Source of the DNA: Bryoerythrophyllum caledonicum
Lineage: Eukaryota > Streptophyta > Bryopsida > Pottiales > Pottiaceae
Direction of reading: 5' to 3'
Length of the DNA stretch: 64,000 nucleotides
Assembly: GCA_963971425.1 (NCBI GenBank)
Contig: OZ020515.1
Span: 21,820,637-21,884,636, forward strand
A program made the translations under genes and the position numbers. The notes below the pieces were generated by a model. It had not been told where the DNA came from and searched no databases. It saw only the letters and a list, made by a program, of their open reading frames with translations. Below, one piece after another: positions 46,936-57,222 of this stretch. How positions within the stretch are numbered: the stretch's first letter is position 1; the number at the start of each line of letters is the position of its first letter.

Positions 46936-47956
46936 TTGGTGCGCTTCTTATCTCTCGTGTGCGGATCGGGTGCGCTCTCGATCTCGTGTGGGGGATCGAG
47001 TGCAAATTCAACTGATCCTTGATTGGTGTAGTTTTTTCCCAGCCAGATTGGAGGAGCCCTAGTTTTGTCGTCTTCTAGCCTGCCTCTATTGGGATTTCTT
47101 CAACGCGGTGGTTCCTAGTATGTTCAAGGAATTTGAACGTTAATCTTGTACTTGAAAGACTTTATCCGAAATTTACAAGAGTGATACTTCTAAGACACAC
47201 GTTTTCACCATCGCCTTACATTGCATCCACAAATAATGAAGCCTTTTTAAACACTTTCTGTTCTACTATAACTGATTGTATGCTATGAATCTGTGACGCT
47301 TTTACTTCCAACCAATTGCTCTTCTGGTCTCTCACTGGAAGATTGGGTGCTCCCCCTATTTCCTCGCCGGGTTCGGGTGCTCCCCCAATCTCCCAGTCCG
47401 GATCGGGTGTGCCTCCGATGTTTCCGTCTTAAATGCATGTACTATGCTTCGTATCGTTTGTTTCATTCTTCCAATCGCTTCCACTACTATCAACTTCTAA
47501 TACATGTTTCATGTTTAATGCTTCAAGGTAGATGTTTCATGTTTAATGCTTCAAGTCATCAATCCAAATCTCAAGGAAGAGCCCGTTGGATCGGGTGTTC
47601 CCCCTATACGATGAAGCAACCCACATGGTATATTATCAAACTAAATACGGACTTTGACCAATCTGGACTTTTGAAAGTCCAGATTTAGTTAAATGTCGCA
47701 TAGTTGCATCATCTCTACATTACTTTTCCCGCCACTTAGTCGAACCTTGTCGTTTTTCATTTAATATTTTTGAGTCAGTTAGGTCACATAGGACAATAAA
47801 GTAAACGCTTTTCCTATTTTCAGTGAGTGAAGCGCGACATTTAGCCTGAGTGAAGAGCAACACTTTTGAAAGAAAATCGAAAGGGTTCCTTGTAGTGAGG
47901 AATGAAAAACGACGCTATTCGTAGTGGTGCGCGAACTCTCTTGCATATCTTCTTGA
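46936..47956. other. 3' region of motif 3 element; no gene
   Basis: Motif 3 units at 46,960-47,003, 47,327-47,425 and 47,587-47,611. A 32 bp sequence at 47,156-47,187 repeats the one at 37,341-37,372. A short hairpin (CTGGACTTTTGAAAGTCCAG) is near 47,665. Nothing coding that I can support. Confidence 0.6.
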
Positions 47957-48154
47957 TTGGATTTCTCGGATTTTATAACAACAACTGGCATGGCCGATGA
48001 TGGCATAGCTCCGCCAAGAGCAGACTTGGTGGAGTATGTGACTTCCATGTTGATTGAAGGGATCCCCTTCAAACGAATTGCTGAGTCTTTACAAATCTTC
48101 GATCCAAGACATTTGAAGAAGATGATGTCAAAGGCATTAGGATACGAGTTTTGA
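47957..48154 (+). CDS. Small open frame, 65 codons, unknown
   Basis: MDFSDFITTTGMADDGIAPP then LVEYVTSMLIEGIPFKRIAE and IFDPRHLKKMMSKALGYEF. The composition looks like real protein and a helical C-terminal end, but I do not recognise it. It may be the last exon of a lost gene or part of the motif 3 element. Confidence 0.3.
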   Translation: MDFSDFITTTGMADDGIAPPRADLVEYVTSMLIEGIPFKRIAESLQIFDPRHLKKMMSKALGYEF

Positions 48155-48198
48155 CTATATCAAGAAATATCCAACACCATCAAGGGTGCACTTCCTAT

Positions 48199-49005
48199 TA
48201 ACCCCTAAAGGACCAATGTCCCCTTGAGGGACATTTTGAGTTTGGGTAAGGTACCACGTTTTCAATTCTAGGCATTATTTTCTGAGATTTTTTTATGAAT
48301 GGACAACTTTTGATTAGCTTTGCGTCGACACAAATTTCGTAGAATTCCGACTTAGGGTTCAAAAGTTACAATTTATTTTCACGTACATATACAAATAGTG
48401 CAGCAGTTTAGTGTGACATATCACAAATATTGTCACCAAACTTTAATAACTTCAATAGAAATTCGAGTTTTTGTCCATTTAAAAGACTGAAAATGTCCTC
48501 TTGGAAAGAAAATTGAGATCTTTGCATCTACCGTATAGATTTGTGACTTTCAAATATTTGAGAAGGATATGATATATGCAAACTATCAAGTGTATTGTTG
48601 ATTATCGGCACATAGTTGCATTGCAAGATTTTTTAGGACATCTTCTACACCTCTTCTACTTCTAAAATTTGGTGCACATGTGCCTAACATGATCTTTTTC
48701 AAGTTAACACAATAAACTCACAGCGCGTAGTGCAAAAAGTTGCTATAGAAGGTGGTCGAAGTTTGTTGAAGGTGTATAGTATGACCTGAAAAAGAGATTA
48801 TGTTGCACTTCAAAGGCTAATATCTTTCAATCCGTGCGGTCAAACTTACCAAAATTTTTACCACACACTTTCATATAAGTCTTGTACAAGATCTTATGGT
48901 TAAATTTTCAAAAAAATGATTTTGTATCATTTTGTGTTGAATGTGGTGAAAATGGCAGTTTTGGAGTGTTTTTGAGGAAAAATCGCCTTGGTCCTTTAGG
49001 GGTTA
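48199..49005. mobile_element. MITE with ACCCCTAAAGGACCAA ends, 807 bp
   Basis: Terminal inverted repeats TAACCCCTAAAGGACCAA and TTGGTCCTTTAGGGGTTA. The flank allows a TA duplication if the ends are taken as ACCCC. AT-rich and non-coding. A shorter relative lies at 51,982-52,210 and shares inner sequence (TATCTTTCAACCCGTGCGGT). Confidence 0.75.
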
Positions 49006-49217
49006 TAGAGCATTGAACTCACAAGACATGGGCTTTTTGGTACACCGTACACGAGACGGGGATGGAGGCCATATGGTGTGCAACTTGCAAGGCCGGGGAA
49101 GGTCCAAGGTCGGGGAATGAAGGTCGACGAAGCTCGGGCATAACTCGCCTCTCATCTAAGGCGCCCCAACGAGGGGGTCAGTTTGCCCTGGACCTACACA
49201 TAGTGTGGTTACACTAA

Positions 49218-49772
49218 GGGCCGCTTCACACCACGCCGAGTTGAGAGTCCTTCTATCAAAATTTCTGCCCAAACTACAGCGAGAGTCCAAACTTTTGGAT
49301 AAAAAAAAACATGAAAATATATACATTGAAGCCTTTGGGCAACTATGGTGTGAAGCCCGAAAGCCCAAGTCCAAAGTCCAAACCCCATATCATTATGCCA
49401 AAAAAAATCAGCCCAAAAGAAAGTAGCCATAAGAAATCAGCCAAAAAAATCAACCTGTAAATTTGGCCTCTTGCATCTAACGGTCGAGATCTTGTCAAAT
49501 TTTGATTGTTTGAATGAAAAAATCGACCGACTCTCGAAGGAAGTTTGGGTTGACTAAAATCAACGACCTAAGTTTTGCTCGAGAGTCCGACGCCTTGGCG
49601 TCAAAACTCTTCAAAAGTACTGCCATGTAGGCACAATGGAAGACGACGACCCTTGGACTTTGACCTTTGGCCTTTGGTGTGAAGGCCGAGAGGCCAGACT
49701 TTGGCCATTCAAGCAATCTCAATGGTGGAAACCGACGGACTCTCGACTCGGGCGTTGGGTGTGAAGCGGCCC
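49218..49772. mobile_element. Harbinger-like MITE, 555 bp, TSD TAA
   Basis: Ends GGGCCGCTTCACACC and GGTGTGAAGCGGCCC, flanked by TAA at 49,215-49,217 and 49,773-49,775. A TWA duplication and GGGCC ends are typical of PIF/Harbinger. The flanks together read TTACACTAAACATC...AGTGTAG, so it sits inside a terminal sequence of the CTACACTAAACATCGC MITE family. Confidence 0.8.
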
Positions 49773-49893
49773 TAAACATCATAATCAGTGTAGTGGAGTA
49801 ATGAAGAAGTCCCTGGAGATAAGACGCGTGGCTATGGGGGGCGGGGATGTGGACATCTGCGGCGGCGGAAGTGGCGGCGTCAGTGGTGGGATG

Positions 49894-50116
49894 CTACACT
49901 AAACATCGCATTTAGTGTAGCGCCCAATAAATGACTTGTAAATGCTATAAGTTTTTACTCTTGATGCCAATTTTTACCAAGAGCACAACTCTCTCTGGTA
50001 TTCAAATAAGAGGATCATCATATACACAGTTGGTAAAAATCTTCACTTAAAGTAAAAACTTATAGCATTTACAAGTCATTTACTGGGCGCTACACTGAAT
50101 GCGATGTTTAGTGTAG
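49894..50116. mobile_element. MITE with self-palindromic ends (CTACACTAAACATCGC), 223 bp
   Basis: Each end is itself a near palindrome (CTACACTAAACATCGC with ATTTAGTGTAG), and the whole element folds: TGACTTGTAAATGCTATAAG on the left is inverted on the right. A TA duplication is possible. It lies 570 bp upstream of the CASPL start codon. Confidence 0.8.
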
Positions 50117-50684
50117 TGGGTTCCCTCCAGATCGAACATCCCAAAGAAATCAAACTCGGCACCGGCAAAATCGCGCCCCCACACATCCCGACAACACGGC
50201 AAACCCCCGTCCATCCCAAGGAAATCAAACTCGGCACCGGCATAATCGCGCCCAGCCGACACGGCAAACCCCGTTGACACCCGCTTCCCGAACCTTCATC
50301 GAACGCCCGCGGTGACCTTCCGCTACCTGAGCCAACAATCGCCGCCGCTCCGATACCGACGGGCCATCCAACGTGTCGTGTAGAGTCGACCAACACAGTA
50401 CATCTAGATCTAGGTCTAAGCTGATAGCCCACCCCCTCGCTGTTGCATAAAAGCGACTGCTTGTAGACCCCTTCAGTCAACTTCACTACTAGCTCATCTG
50501 GGACATCGACTCCAGTTACTATCATCAGCTGGGATCAGTAGAGAGTGCTCTAGAATTTGTGACTGCCAGGTTTTCTAGTTTGTGCGGAACTGAGAAGAAG
50601 TGGTCTTCATCGTAGCCAAGTTTGCTGCAGCTCCACACTGCACCATTAGAGTGTGCTTCGATTCTGCGGCTGTTTCGATGAGCG

Positions 50685-51597
50685 ATGGCGACCGGGGGGG
50701 CTTGGCAATCCGAGACGTTCGACAACGGGCGCCACTACGAGAAGCCGGTGCAGGGACCGCCGGCCATGTACAACGGCCCGGCTAGCTCGATGGGCGCGGC
50801 CGACAGGGGCGCTTTCGGCGTACTGGCGCTGTCGCTGCGCGTCGCGCAGATTGCGCTCACGCTCGTCGCGTTCAGCATCATGGCCGCCAACAAGGAGACC
50901 ATCTACAGCTCGTACTACAGCTACTACTACACCTCCTACGCCAGCACCATCAAGTTCTCCAACGTCAAAGCCTTTGTGTAAGCACCTCATAGTCGTCCAT
51001 GGCGGACGCGCTAGCTGAGTCAACCTGTAGAGGTTCCGATTTCTCTGAACTCGCTGTACTGACTTGTTCATCTTCTTTGCTCCAGGGGCGTGCTAGCGAT
51101 GAACTGCATCGTGTGCGTCTACGCCATCGGGCAGCTGGTGCAGTCGCTCGTGAACATGGCATCCAACGGCTCGTTCGTCTCCTCCGCAACCACCGGCGCC
51201 GCCCTCCTCACCTTCGTCTTCGACACAGTAATAAGCCCTACCCTAAACGAGTGATCGCAGCACACGACAAGGATTCTAAGTCTCATTTTCAGCACTACAG
51301 CTATCAAACGAGTGTGGTAGTCTCTCACTAACGGAGCTGCTGTCAGGATGTTTGAGCTGATTCCTTGTTGTCATGTGTGCGGTTCTGGCTTACGCTTTGG
51401 TGGCAGCAGCGGCAGCGGGAGCGGATTCCGCTTCGATATTGTCGGATGCTGGTTACGATTCATACAAGAAGTTCACGCAGAAGGGGCAGGCGTCCGTAGT
51501 GACGTCCTTCCTGGCTTTCATTGCAAACGTCCTTCCTGTGTTAGCTGCGTCCGCAGCCTTGTACCCCATCCGTCTTCGGAAGCTGGCCAGTTCGTAG
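50685..51597 (+). CDS. CASP-like (CASPL) four-helix membrane protein
   Basis: Member of the Casparian strip membrane domain protein-like family (DUF588), related to MARVEL proteins. CASPs organise membrane domains and local wall deposition; CASPLs have broader, mostly unknown roles at the plasma membrane. Exon 1 is 50,685-50,977: a short cytosolic N-terminus, then helix 1 with the conserved Arg (VLALSLRVAQIALTLVAFSI) and a Tyr/Ser-rich loop. Intron 1 runs 50,978-51,085 (GTAAGC..TCCAG). Exon 2, 51,086-51,227, has helix 2 (VLAMNCIVCVYAIGQLVQSL) and ends FVFDT, the conserved Asp before helix 3; donor GTAATA. Exon 3 starts about 51,370: VMCAVLAYALVAAAAAGA, then helix 4 (VVTSFLAFIANVLPVLAASA) and the stop at 51,597. 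About 220 residues, normal for the family. No standard AG acceptor sits in frame before exon 3, so the exact start of that exon is unsure. It is the only clear host gene here and is more GC-rich than its surroundings. Confidence 0.85.
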
Positions 51598-51981
51598 TCG
51601 TCATACTTGTAGTTGTATTTGTACCCGGAAATTTGCAGCGTTTTGTACATGATTCATGGGCTCACATTAATCTCATTTCTATTTTAAAAAATATTGACGT
51701 TTTAGCAGTGCACATTGCAAACTGGTATGGTTTCCCAATGCTTGCAAGCGAATTGTAAATTTCCATAGACAGCTTTAACATGTTTATAATGAGCTATTCG
51801 AAATTTTCTGTCTTTTACAACATGAGCACCTCAGTCTCATCCGGGTATCACATGGTATCAGACTAGTATCCCAGTGATCTCAGTGAAGAGGTGTACATTG
51901 TAAACTAGCAAATTGTTCATATTCATTGTGTGCAGTAGCCTTCACAATAATTGCACCAGTGGGACCTCGATGTCCTACATT
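51598..51981. other. 3' flank of CASPL gene
   Basis: Presumed 3' UTR and beyond; AT-rich. No gene or clear repeat seen. Confidence 0.5.
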
Positions 51982-52210
51982 TGCCCCTAAAAGACCAATG
52001 TACCCTGCAGGATACAAATTTTTCACTTTTAACTGCGATTATCTTTCAACCCGTGCGGTCAAAATTTAGCAAAATTTCTACCACATCATCACTCTCAAGT
52101 TTAGAAAAAGATTGTACTGTATAGATCTATTCCCAAAAAGTTTATCTTGACTGCTTTTTATCAATGGAGTAGAGATTCCTCTAAATATGCTTTGGTCCTT
52201 TAGATGTTAA
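51982..52210. mobile_element. Short MITE related to 48,199-49,005
   Basis: Ends TGCCCCTAAAAGACCAATG and TTGGTCCTTTAGATGTTA are worn versions of the longer MITE's ends, and the inner sequence CAACCCGTGCGGTCAAA is shared. Probably an internally deleted, older copy. Confidence 0.65.
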
Positions 52211-52440
52211 ACAACAATACTCTACATTACACACATACGTCACATCCAAACTCTCGATATCAAAACACATAAAATACTATGATTCAAGCTGCAAACCTGA
52301 TAGTATGTCTAGGCCTGATATGTGTTAGAGTCCGCTCTATGGTGATTTTGGTGGGCCCTTGGTGGCTGTGATGGATCCACAGGTACGAGAAAACTCTGAC
52401 ATACAACTCTAAACATGTTGCACGCATAAAAACTTTACAA

Positions 52441-52721
52441 CTACACAAACATCGCATTTAGTGTCGTAAATACACTAAATTCGAACTCTTACACTAAAAG
52501 GAAGAATTACAATTAGTGTAACGACACAACATTACACTAAATGTGAAACATTACACTATATGTGAATTGCAGTAAAAATGGGTGGTTTTTTTTTACTTGT
52601 GCACAATTAGTGTATGAAAAAGCTTGCCGCAACTAACACTAATTGTGAACAAGTTCGCAAATAGTGTAATAGGGTAATTACACTATTTGTGTGACTACAC
52701 TAAATGCGATGTTTAGTGTAG
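52441..52721. mobile_element. MITE with CTACACTAAACATCGC ends, 281 bp
   Basis: Ends match the MITE at 49,894-50,116 (CTACACAAACATCGCATTTA on the left; TAAATGCGATGTTTAGTGTAG-type on the right, shown from about 52,701). The inside differs: it carries many TTACACTAAATGTG-type short repeats in both directions. Confidence 0.75.
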
Positions 52722-52725
52722 CTCT

Positions 52726-53061
52726 TCAAAAACATTGGCGTACATCTGCATTAAAACTGGGGCATGCAAGTGCGGATAAGCACCCCAAGCTGCAAAGGAC
52801 CCAACTCGCTGCCCCTCTTTGCAGTGACATGCAAATAGTCGATGAACCCCACAACATTGCCCGTGGAATCCTCAACCGGAACAGCACCCCCGCCCGGTCC
52901 TTCTCGAATATCACATTGTACACCTCGTCGTTGACCGGGCAGGCCTCGGTCTCGATGATGCAGACGATTCTGCCCTCGTCGGATGGCGGACAGTAGAGGT
53001 ACTTGCCGAGCGGACAGCGAACAAGCTCCACCGCGAAGGACACCATGTTGCAATGGACCAT
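52726..53061 (-). pseudogene. Possible alkyladenine DNA glycosylase (AAG/MPG-like) fragment
   Basis: The reading from 53,061 contains AVELVRCPLGKYLYCPPSDE and GRIVCIIETEACPVNDEV. This resembles the start of AAG-type 3-methyladenine DNA glycosylases (ARxLLGKxLVR..G.IVETEAY..xD), enzymes that remove alkylated bases. The match covers only about 45 residues; the key Tyr after ETEA is Cys here, and the rest does not follow the family. The frame runs up to a MITE end at 52,721. Best seen as a decayed or captured gene piece; the family call is tentative. Confidence 0.33.
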
Positions 53062-53146
53062 GGCGTGTAATTGAACGACATTTCAGTGATTTGAAATTCA
53101 CAAGTTCCTGCATCAAATAAGCGTGATTATTTCTGAATAAGCTCAT

Positions 53147-54266
53147 CAGGCCTTTGGAGCATGCAGTTGTTTATTCACATAGAATTACATTGGCTCCTGT
53201 GCACCTTATATCATGATCCCTGGAGGCAAGACAGTTAAACTGATGCTATTTTAATATTATAACCTATGATCATGTGAAGGTGAAGCTCCAGTTGCCGCAT
53301 ATGTGTGTAGTACGCGATGAGGTGAGGCGGAGTTCTGCCTAAAATCATAACAATTGGTGCGTAAAGAGTTGAAAGCATCATGGTACACTTTAACAGTGCA
53401 CTTGACGAAGTCGAGTGCATAACATGAAATAGAATATCATGATTTTTGCAAAAAAAAAATTGATTTTTGCAAAAAAATATTATTTTTGCAATTTTTAAAT
53501 TATTATTTTTTAAACTTCCAATATTGAAATAGTTACTAATCTATTAAAGTGTTAAGTAAGCCATGATACATTCTCTGCCATAGAATCTAGCCTATGTCCA
53601 CTACATATATTGCCATTATTGATCCCACTGCACTCAAAAACTGCTCCCTAAGAACTCCTGTGTTGGAGAATCATGCTGAAAACAAAATTACTAGTTGTAG
53701 TAATTTCACAATGGTTACAACCTTATTGGTGGTTGTCCTACCTTAAAACCACTATAATAGATGACATCATGAAATCACCTCAAAAGATGGACAATGGTGG
53801 ATCATTATTCATAGTTGGTCGTTCATTGGATGTGATTTGTTCACGCTATTAAGATGGGTGGTGGAGATAGGACATTCAACCTTAGCTCATGAGGTGAGCT
53901 ATATCCAATTTGCATGAAATTTGTGAGGAATTTGTACGGTAAAAAATTCACAAATTTTTTACCACATCATCTCATATAATTCCCAAGAAGCAGGGTTGTC
54001 TATTATGTCGTGACGGGGACGATTTCCGTCACAATGTCACGATGTATGCCATATTCAACTATTTCTGGATTATGAGGTGAATTCTGGACTAAGGACTAAA
54101 AGAAAGATCCGGAGATGTGCCTCATAAAAGATAGTGAAGCATAAAAGTCGAGGAGTTTAGAGTACTTTTCAAGCATTAAATGCATCACCAATGACACTTA
54201 TGAAGGAAGAAATGGCTAGAGCGACCAAATTTGAATTTAGACAATACTTGAGTCCGCAGCATGCAG
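53147..54266. other. AT-rich stretch without recognised gene
   Basis: A/T homopolymers near 53,440-53,510 and a short inverted pair near 53,940 (GTAAAAAATTCACAAATTTTTT). No gene, RNA or complete repeat seen. Confidence 0.5.
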
Positions 54267-54438
54267 CCGGATATCTCCGGGTAAATATCAAGGTGGAATT
54301 CAGAAGAAGAACCGAGACCTGAGAACAGAAATTGATGGACATACTGAACATCACAAATGTGTGGTTGGGAAAAATGTGGTAGGAAAAAATGGGACAGAGC
54401 TGCGGACAAAAATAGAACATGCAACCGGATATCTCCGG
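54267..54438. repeat. Two motif 2 palindromes at the 3' end of element B
   Basis: CCGGATATCTCCGG at 54,267-54,280 and 54,425-54,438, each one base from CCGGAGATCTCCGG. They lie beyond the last coding block and may mark the element's left subterminal region. Confidence 0.75.
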
Positions 54439-54554
54439 ATGAAATCAGAGTAAGATTCCAATACTAAACTGTTTCATTATAAAAAAGTGTCATTCAATAA
54501 ATAAAGGGTGGCCGTTTCTAAGAGGCGCATGTAATCTACAGAAAATCGATTCAA

Positions 54555-55019
54555 CTATTCTAATTTAAGTGCTTTACAGATGCCCTCTACCCGTCCTGTA
54601 TGGTGTCTCCTATATGTTAGATAATGGACTATAGCCTTTGTAGGATTCTTGAATGGATCTAGATCTGCAACAACAACACATTTAGGCCACAAATAATGCC
54701 TTGATCGAGGATTAAATGAGGCTTTCTTGAAGATGTGGAGAAACCTAACATAGCTAGGCCTTCGAGTCTGTTTGCTGGCATAGCAAAAAAGAATATCTGA
54801 TAAGATGTCTGGGGGCAATAACACTTAGGCCGCCTCCATGAGCCTATCTGGACGCATAGGAGACGAGATCCCGACATTGAAATACCGTAGTAGTATTCGA
54901 ATAACATCTGCCGTGTCATCAAAGGAAGGTAGCTGCGCGGAGCGGGACTTGGCCGAGTCAAGGACCTCGTCCGAGCAGAGAGGACCGCGAAGAGATATGA
55001 TTATGACCTGCGAATAAGA
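54555..55019 (-). pseudogene. Last exon(s) after HAD copy B, unrecognised
   Basis: From an acceptor near 55,020 (TTATTCGCAG) the frame reads SLRGPLCSDEVLDSAKSRSA and RILLRYFNVGISSPMRPDRL, meets one TAG at 54,822-54,824, and continues VLLPPDILSDILFCYASKQT to RVEGICKALKLE and the stop at 54,555. Family unknown. The intron before it contains motif 2 (55,099-55,112). It may be the C-terminal part of the ParB/HAD gene. Confidence 0.45.
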
Positions 55020-55098
55020 TGGCACGAACATAGAATTGGAAATTGAACATTGAAACGAAGAGAAAATATGGTAGGAGGACTTCATGTGACATCCTCGA

Positions 55099-55112
55099 CC
55101 GGAGATCTCCGG
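55099..55112. promoter_or_regulatory. Motif 2 palindrome in last intron of element B gene
   Basis: Perfect CCGGAGATCTCCGG between the HAD region and the last exon block. Confidence 0.8.
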
Positions 55113-55357
55113 GTGCCCCTCCCAGACCAACGTTCCGTAGTCGAAATGGTCAGGAGAATACTCAATAGTGTTCACAGATATTGGAAGGTGAAGTTTGGGG
55201 GCGAGACACTAACAATAACAAATCAAAAGGACCTCAACAAATAACGTTACTGACAAGAACATTTATCTTCAAAATTGAATGGTCGAAATCCCACAGACAT
55301 TTTTGGCTTAACATTTACAAAGCATACAGTTAATAATATCCAGTATATTTCAATGTT

Positions 55358-57080
55358 CTAAGGCGCCGGAGTTATGCCCTTCACCACGGGGCGGGCCTTA
55401 GAGGAATTTTTGTCTACTGGAACACTGGCAAACATCAATGGATTCCGTCTAACAAAGTCGGGAACATCCTCATTTGACGCTAGCAGTCCGAAGAGCCATA
55501 GGAGAAAAATGGTGGCCAACCAGGTTTCATTCGAAAATCCAGTCCATGATGGCGGATGAACTACGTTGAATGGATCGTTAAGGATGATCTTTAGTGGGAT
55601 ATCGTCCACAAGCAAGACATCCTTGGGAGACCTGGGCCACGCCTTGGTGTTATAAACTGTCAGGGCCTTAAGGAAAATTGGCTTCTTTGGATGGGATGGG
55701 AGCGTATATGTTGTTTTTGTGCAATGGGCCTGCGTCAGGATTGTGACGCCTTCCGGAATGACAACACCTTTCTTGCGCAACTCCTAGATAATATCCACAA
55801 TATTCTTTTCCATCTCACTGCTCCAGAATGAGATAGTAGCCTTCTCTCCCACGAAGTTCAGGAGTTCAGTGGAACCAGGCCTTACTTTGATGTCTCTCGG
55901 TTGTCCCTGTTTGAATTCCCCCATGTGTACAAGAACTCCATTTAAGTCAAACACGACATGATAAACCCGATTTGATGTTACCTGATCCTCGGTTGGAGGC
56001 TCTCGGACAATCGTAGTAAGCTTCGTTGGACTTGAACCCAAAATACGAGCACGTAGACTGAGATGAGGATGTTGTTCAGCACAGAGAAATTGCAATTATA
56101 CATGTAGAAGTGTTCCGCACTCACAATCCTGAAATGCTCGATGGAAGAATGAGCACTATATAGATGATGGCACGTAAGTATGAATGTACATATTAGGCAC
56201 CTGGGACAGTAGGTGGAGTATCCCTAGAAGTCTGAGCTACACCAGCGACTTGAGCAGTCTGTGCGAGGTTTCTGTCACCAACATCCTTTGACTGTGTTGA
56301 TTTTGCCGACCCCTGAATACCAGTAATGAAGTGGTAAGAATACAGTCTGCATTGAGTGAACTGTCCTTAGAACAATGAAGAAGGTTTGATGGACAAGTAA
56401 CTATTCACCTTATCTTTCTGGGCCCTTGTCAGAATTGTAGGTGGAGGAGGAGGAGCTTTCGCCGCAGGATTCTTCGCGGTTGCTTTTTTCTTCTCATTTT
56501 GAGCCAGCTGCCCGTGGCTCCGCGGAGGGCTGCGCAGAGGGCTCATAGCATGTAATTCTCACAATGTCTGTTGCGCCGATGCGTCATCCATCGTTTGATT
56601 GGTGTCACGCAACGTCAAGTCCTCGGCACTCTTGCACACAACCTCCACTTCAGGACGCGTCCTCGAAGGGTCGTCCAACGGGAGAACTCCGGCTGCTCTG
56701 TGGGTGTCGTCGAAGTCTAGGCGATTGGACATTGCCGTGACATCGTCCAGATCTGGCGGAGGAGAACGTGGCATTCCGGAATGCCAACTGGTTTCCTTTT
56801 GAGAGGTACCCAGTCTAGCGTCCGGAGTAGAGTTGCTTGTTGAACTAGGCGAGGCTTGCCTGATAGGAAGAGGTGGTTCATCAACGTTTACCTGTATGGG
56901 GTCGATTGGGACGCCCGCTCCGATGATCCGCGCGGCTGTGGCTAAGGACTGGAGTCCAATGTTGGGTGAAGCTGAGGAACTCGGTTCATACCGCACATCA
57001 ACTTCAATCATCGTGGCATCAGGCATTTGCGTCACATTGACGAAGTCAGTATGAAAAACATTAGGAAGCAGTACAAAAGA
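55358..57080 (-). pseudogene. FCP1/NIF-type HAD phosphatase region, copy B
   Basis: A linker exon (57,080-56,559, rich in Pro/Ser/Asp: MPRSPPPDLDDVTAMSNRLD), two short exons (near 56,521-56,409, AAKAPPPPPTILTRAQKDK, donor GTGAAT; 56,309-56,198, SAKSTQSKDVGDRNLAQTAQ), then the HAD domain from about 56,070: YHVVFDLNGVLVHMGEF (motif I, Asn for the second Asp as in copy A), ISFWSSE (motif II), and LLVDDIPLKIILNDPFNV (motifs III/IV). An in-frame TAG (CAG to TAG) near 55,784 splits motif II from III; otherwise the domain is whole to the stop at 55,358. It follows the ParB-like gene on the same strand with matching splice signals, so the two may be one gene. Confidence 0.7.
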
Positions 57081-57096
57081 AAATAGTATCATACAC

Positions 57097-57222
57097 CCGG
57101 AGATCTCCGGTTCAAAGTAATCCTTGTCTACTGGGCGAACTAAAACTGAGCATGGCCATGAGAAATAAGAGCCCTTAAATATGGAGGGCATCCTAAACGT
57201 ATGAACAGCCGGAGATTTCCGG
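57097..57222. promoter_or_regulatory. Two motif 2 palindromes in the intron between ParB-like and HAD parts
   Basis: Perfect copy at 57,097-57,110 and CCGGAGATTTCCGG at 57,209-57,222. The intron's donor is GTATAACG near 57,246, after the coding block ending SRMNYTGE. Confidence 0.8.

Noticed and set aside
50076-50525. 149-codon minus frame upstream of CASPL
   Set aside because: It overlaps the MITE end and a short direct repeat (AAATCAAACTCGGCACCGGC near 50,148 and 50,222); no recognisable protein.
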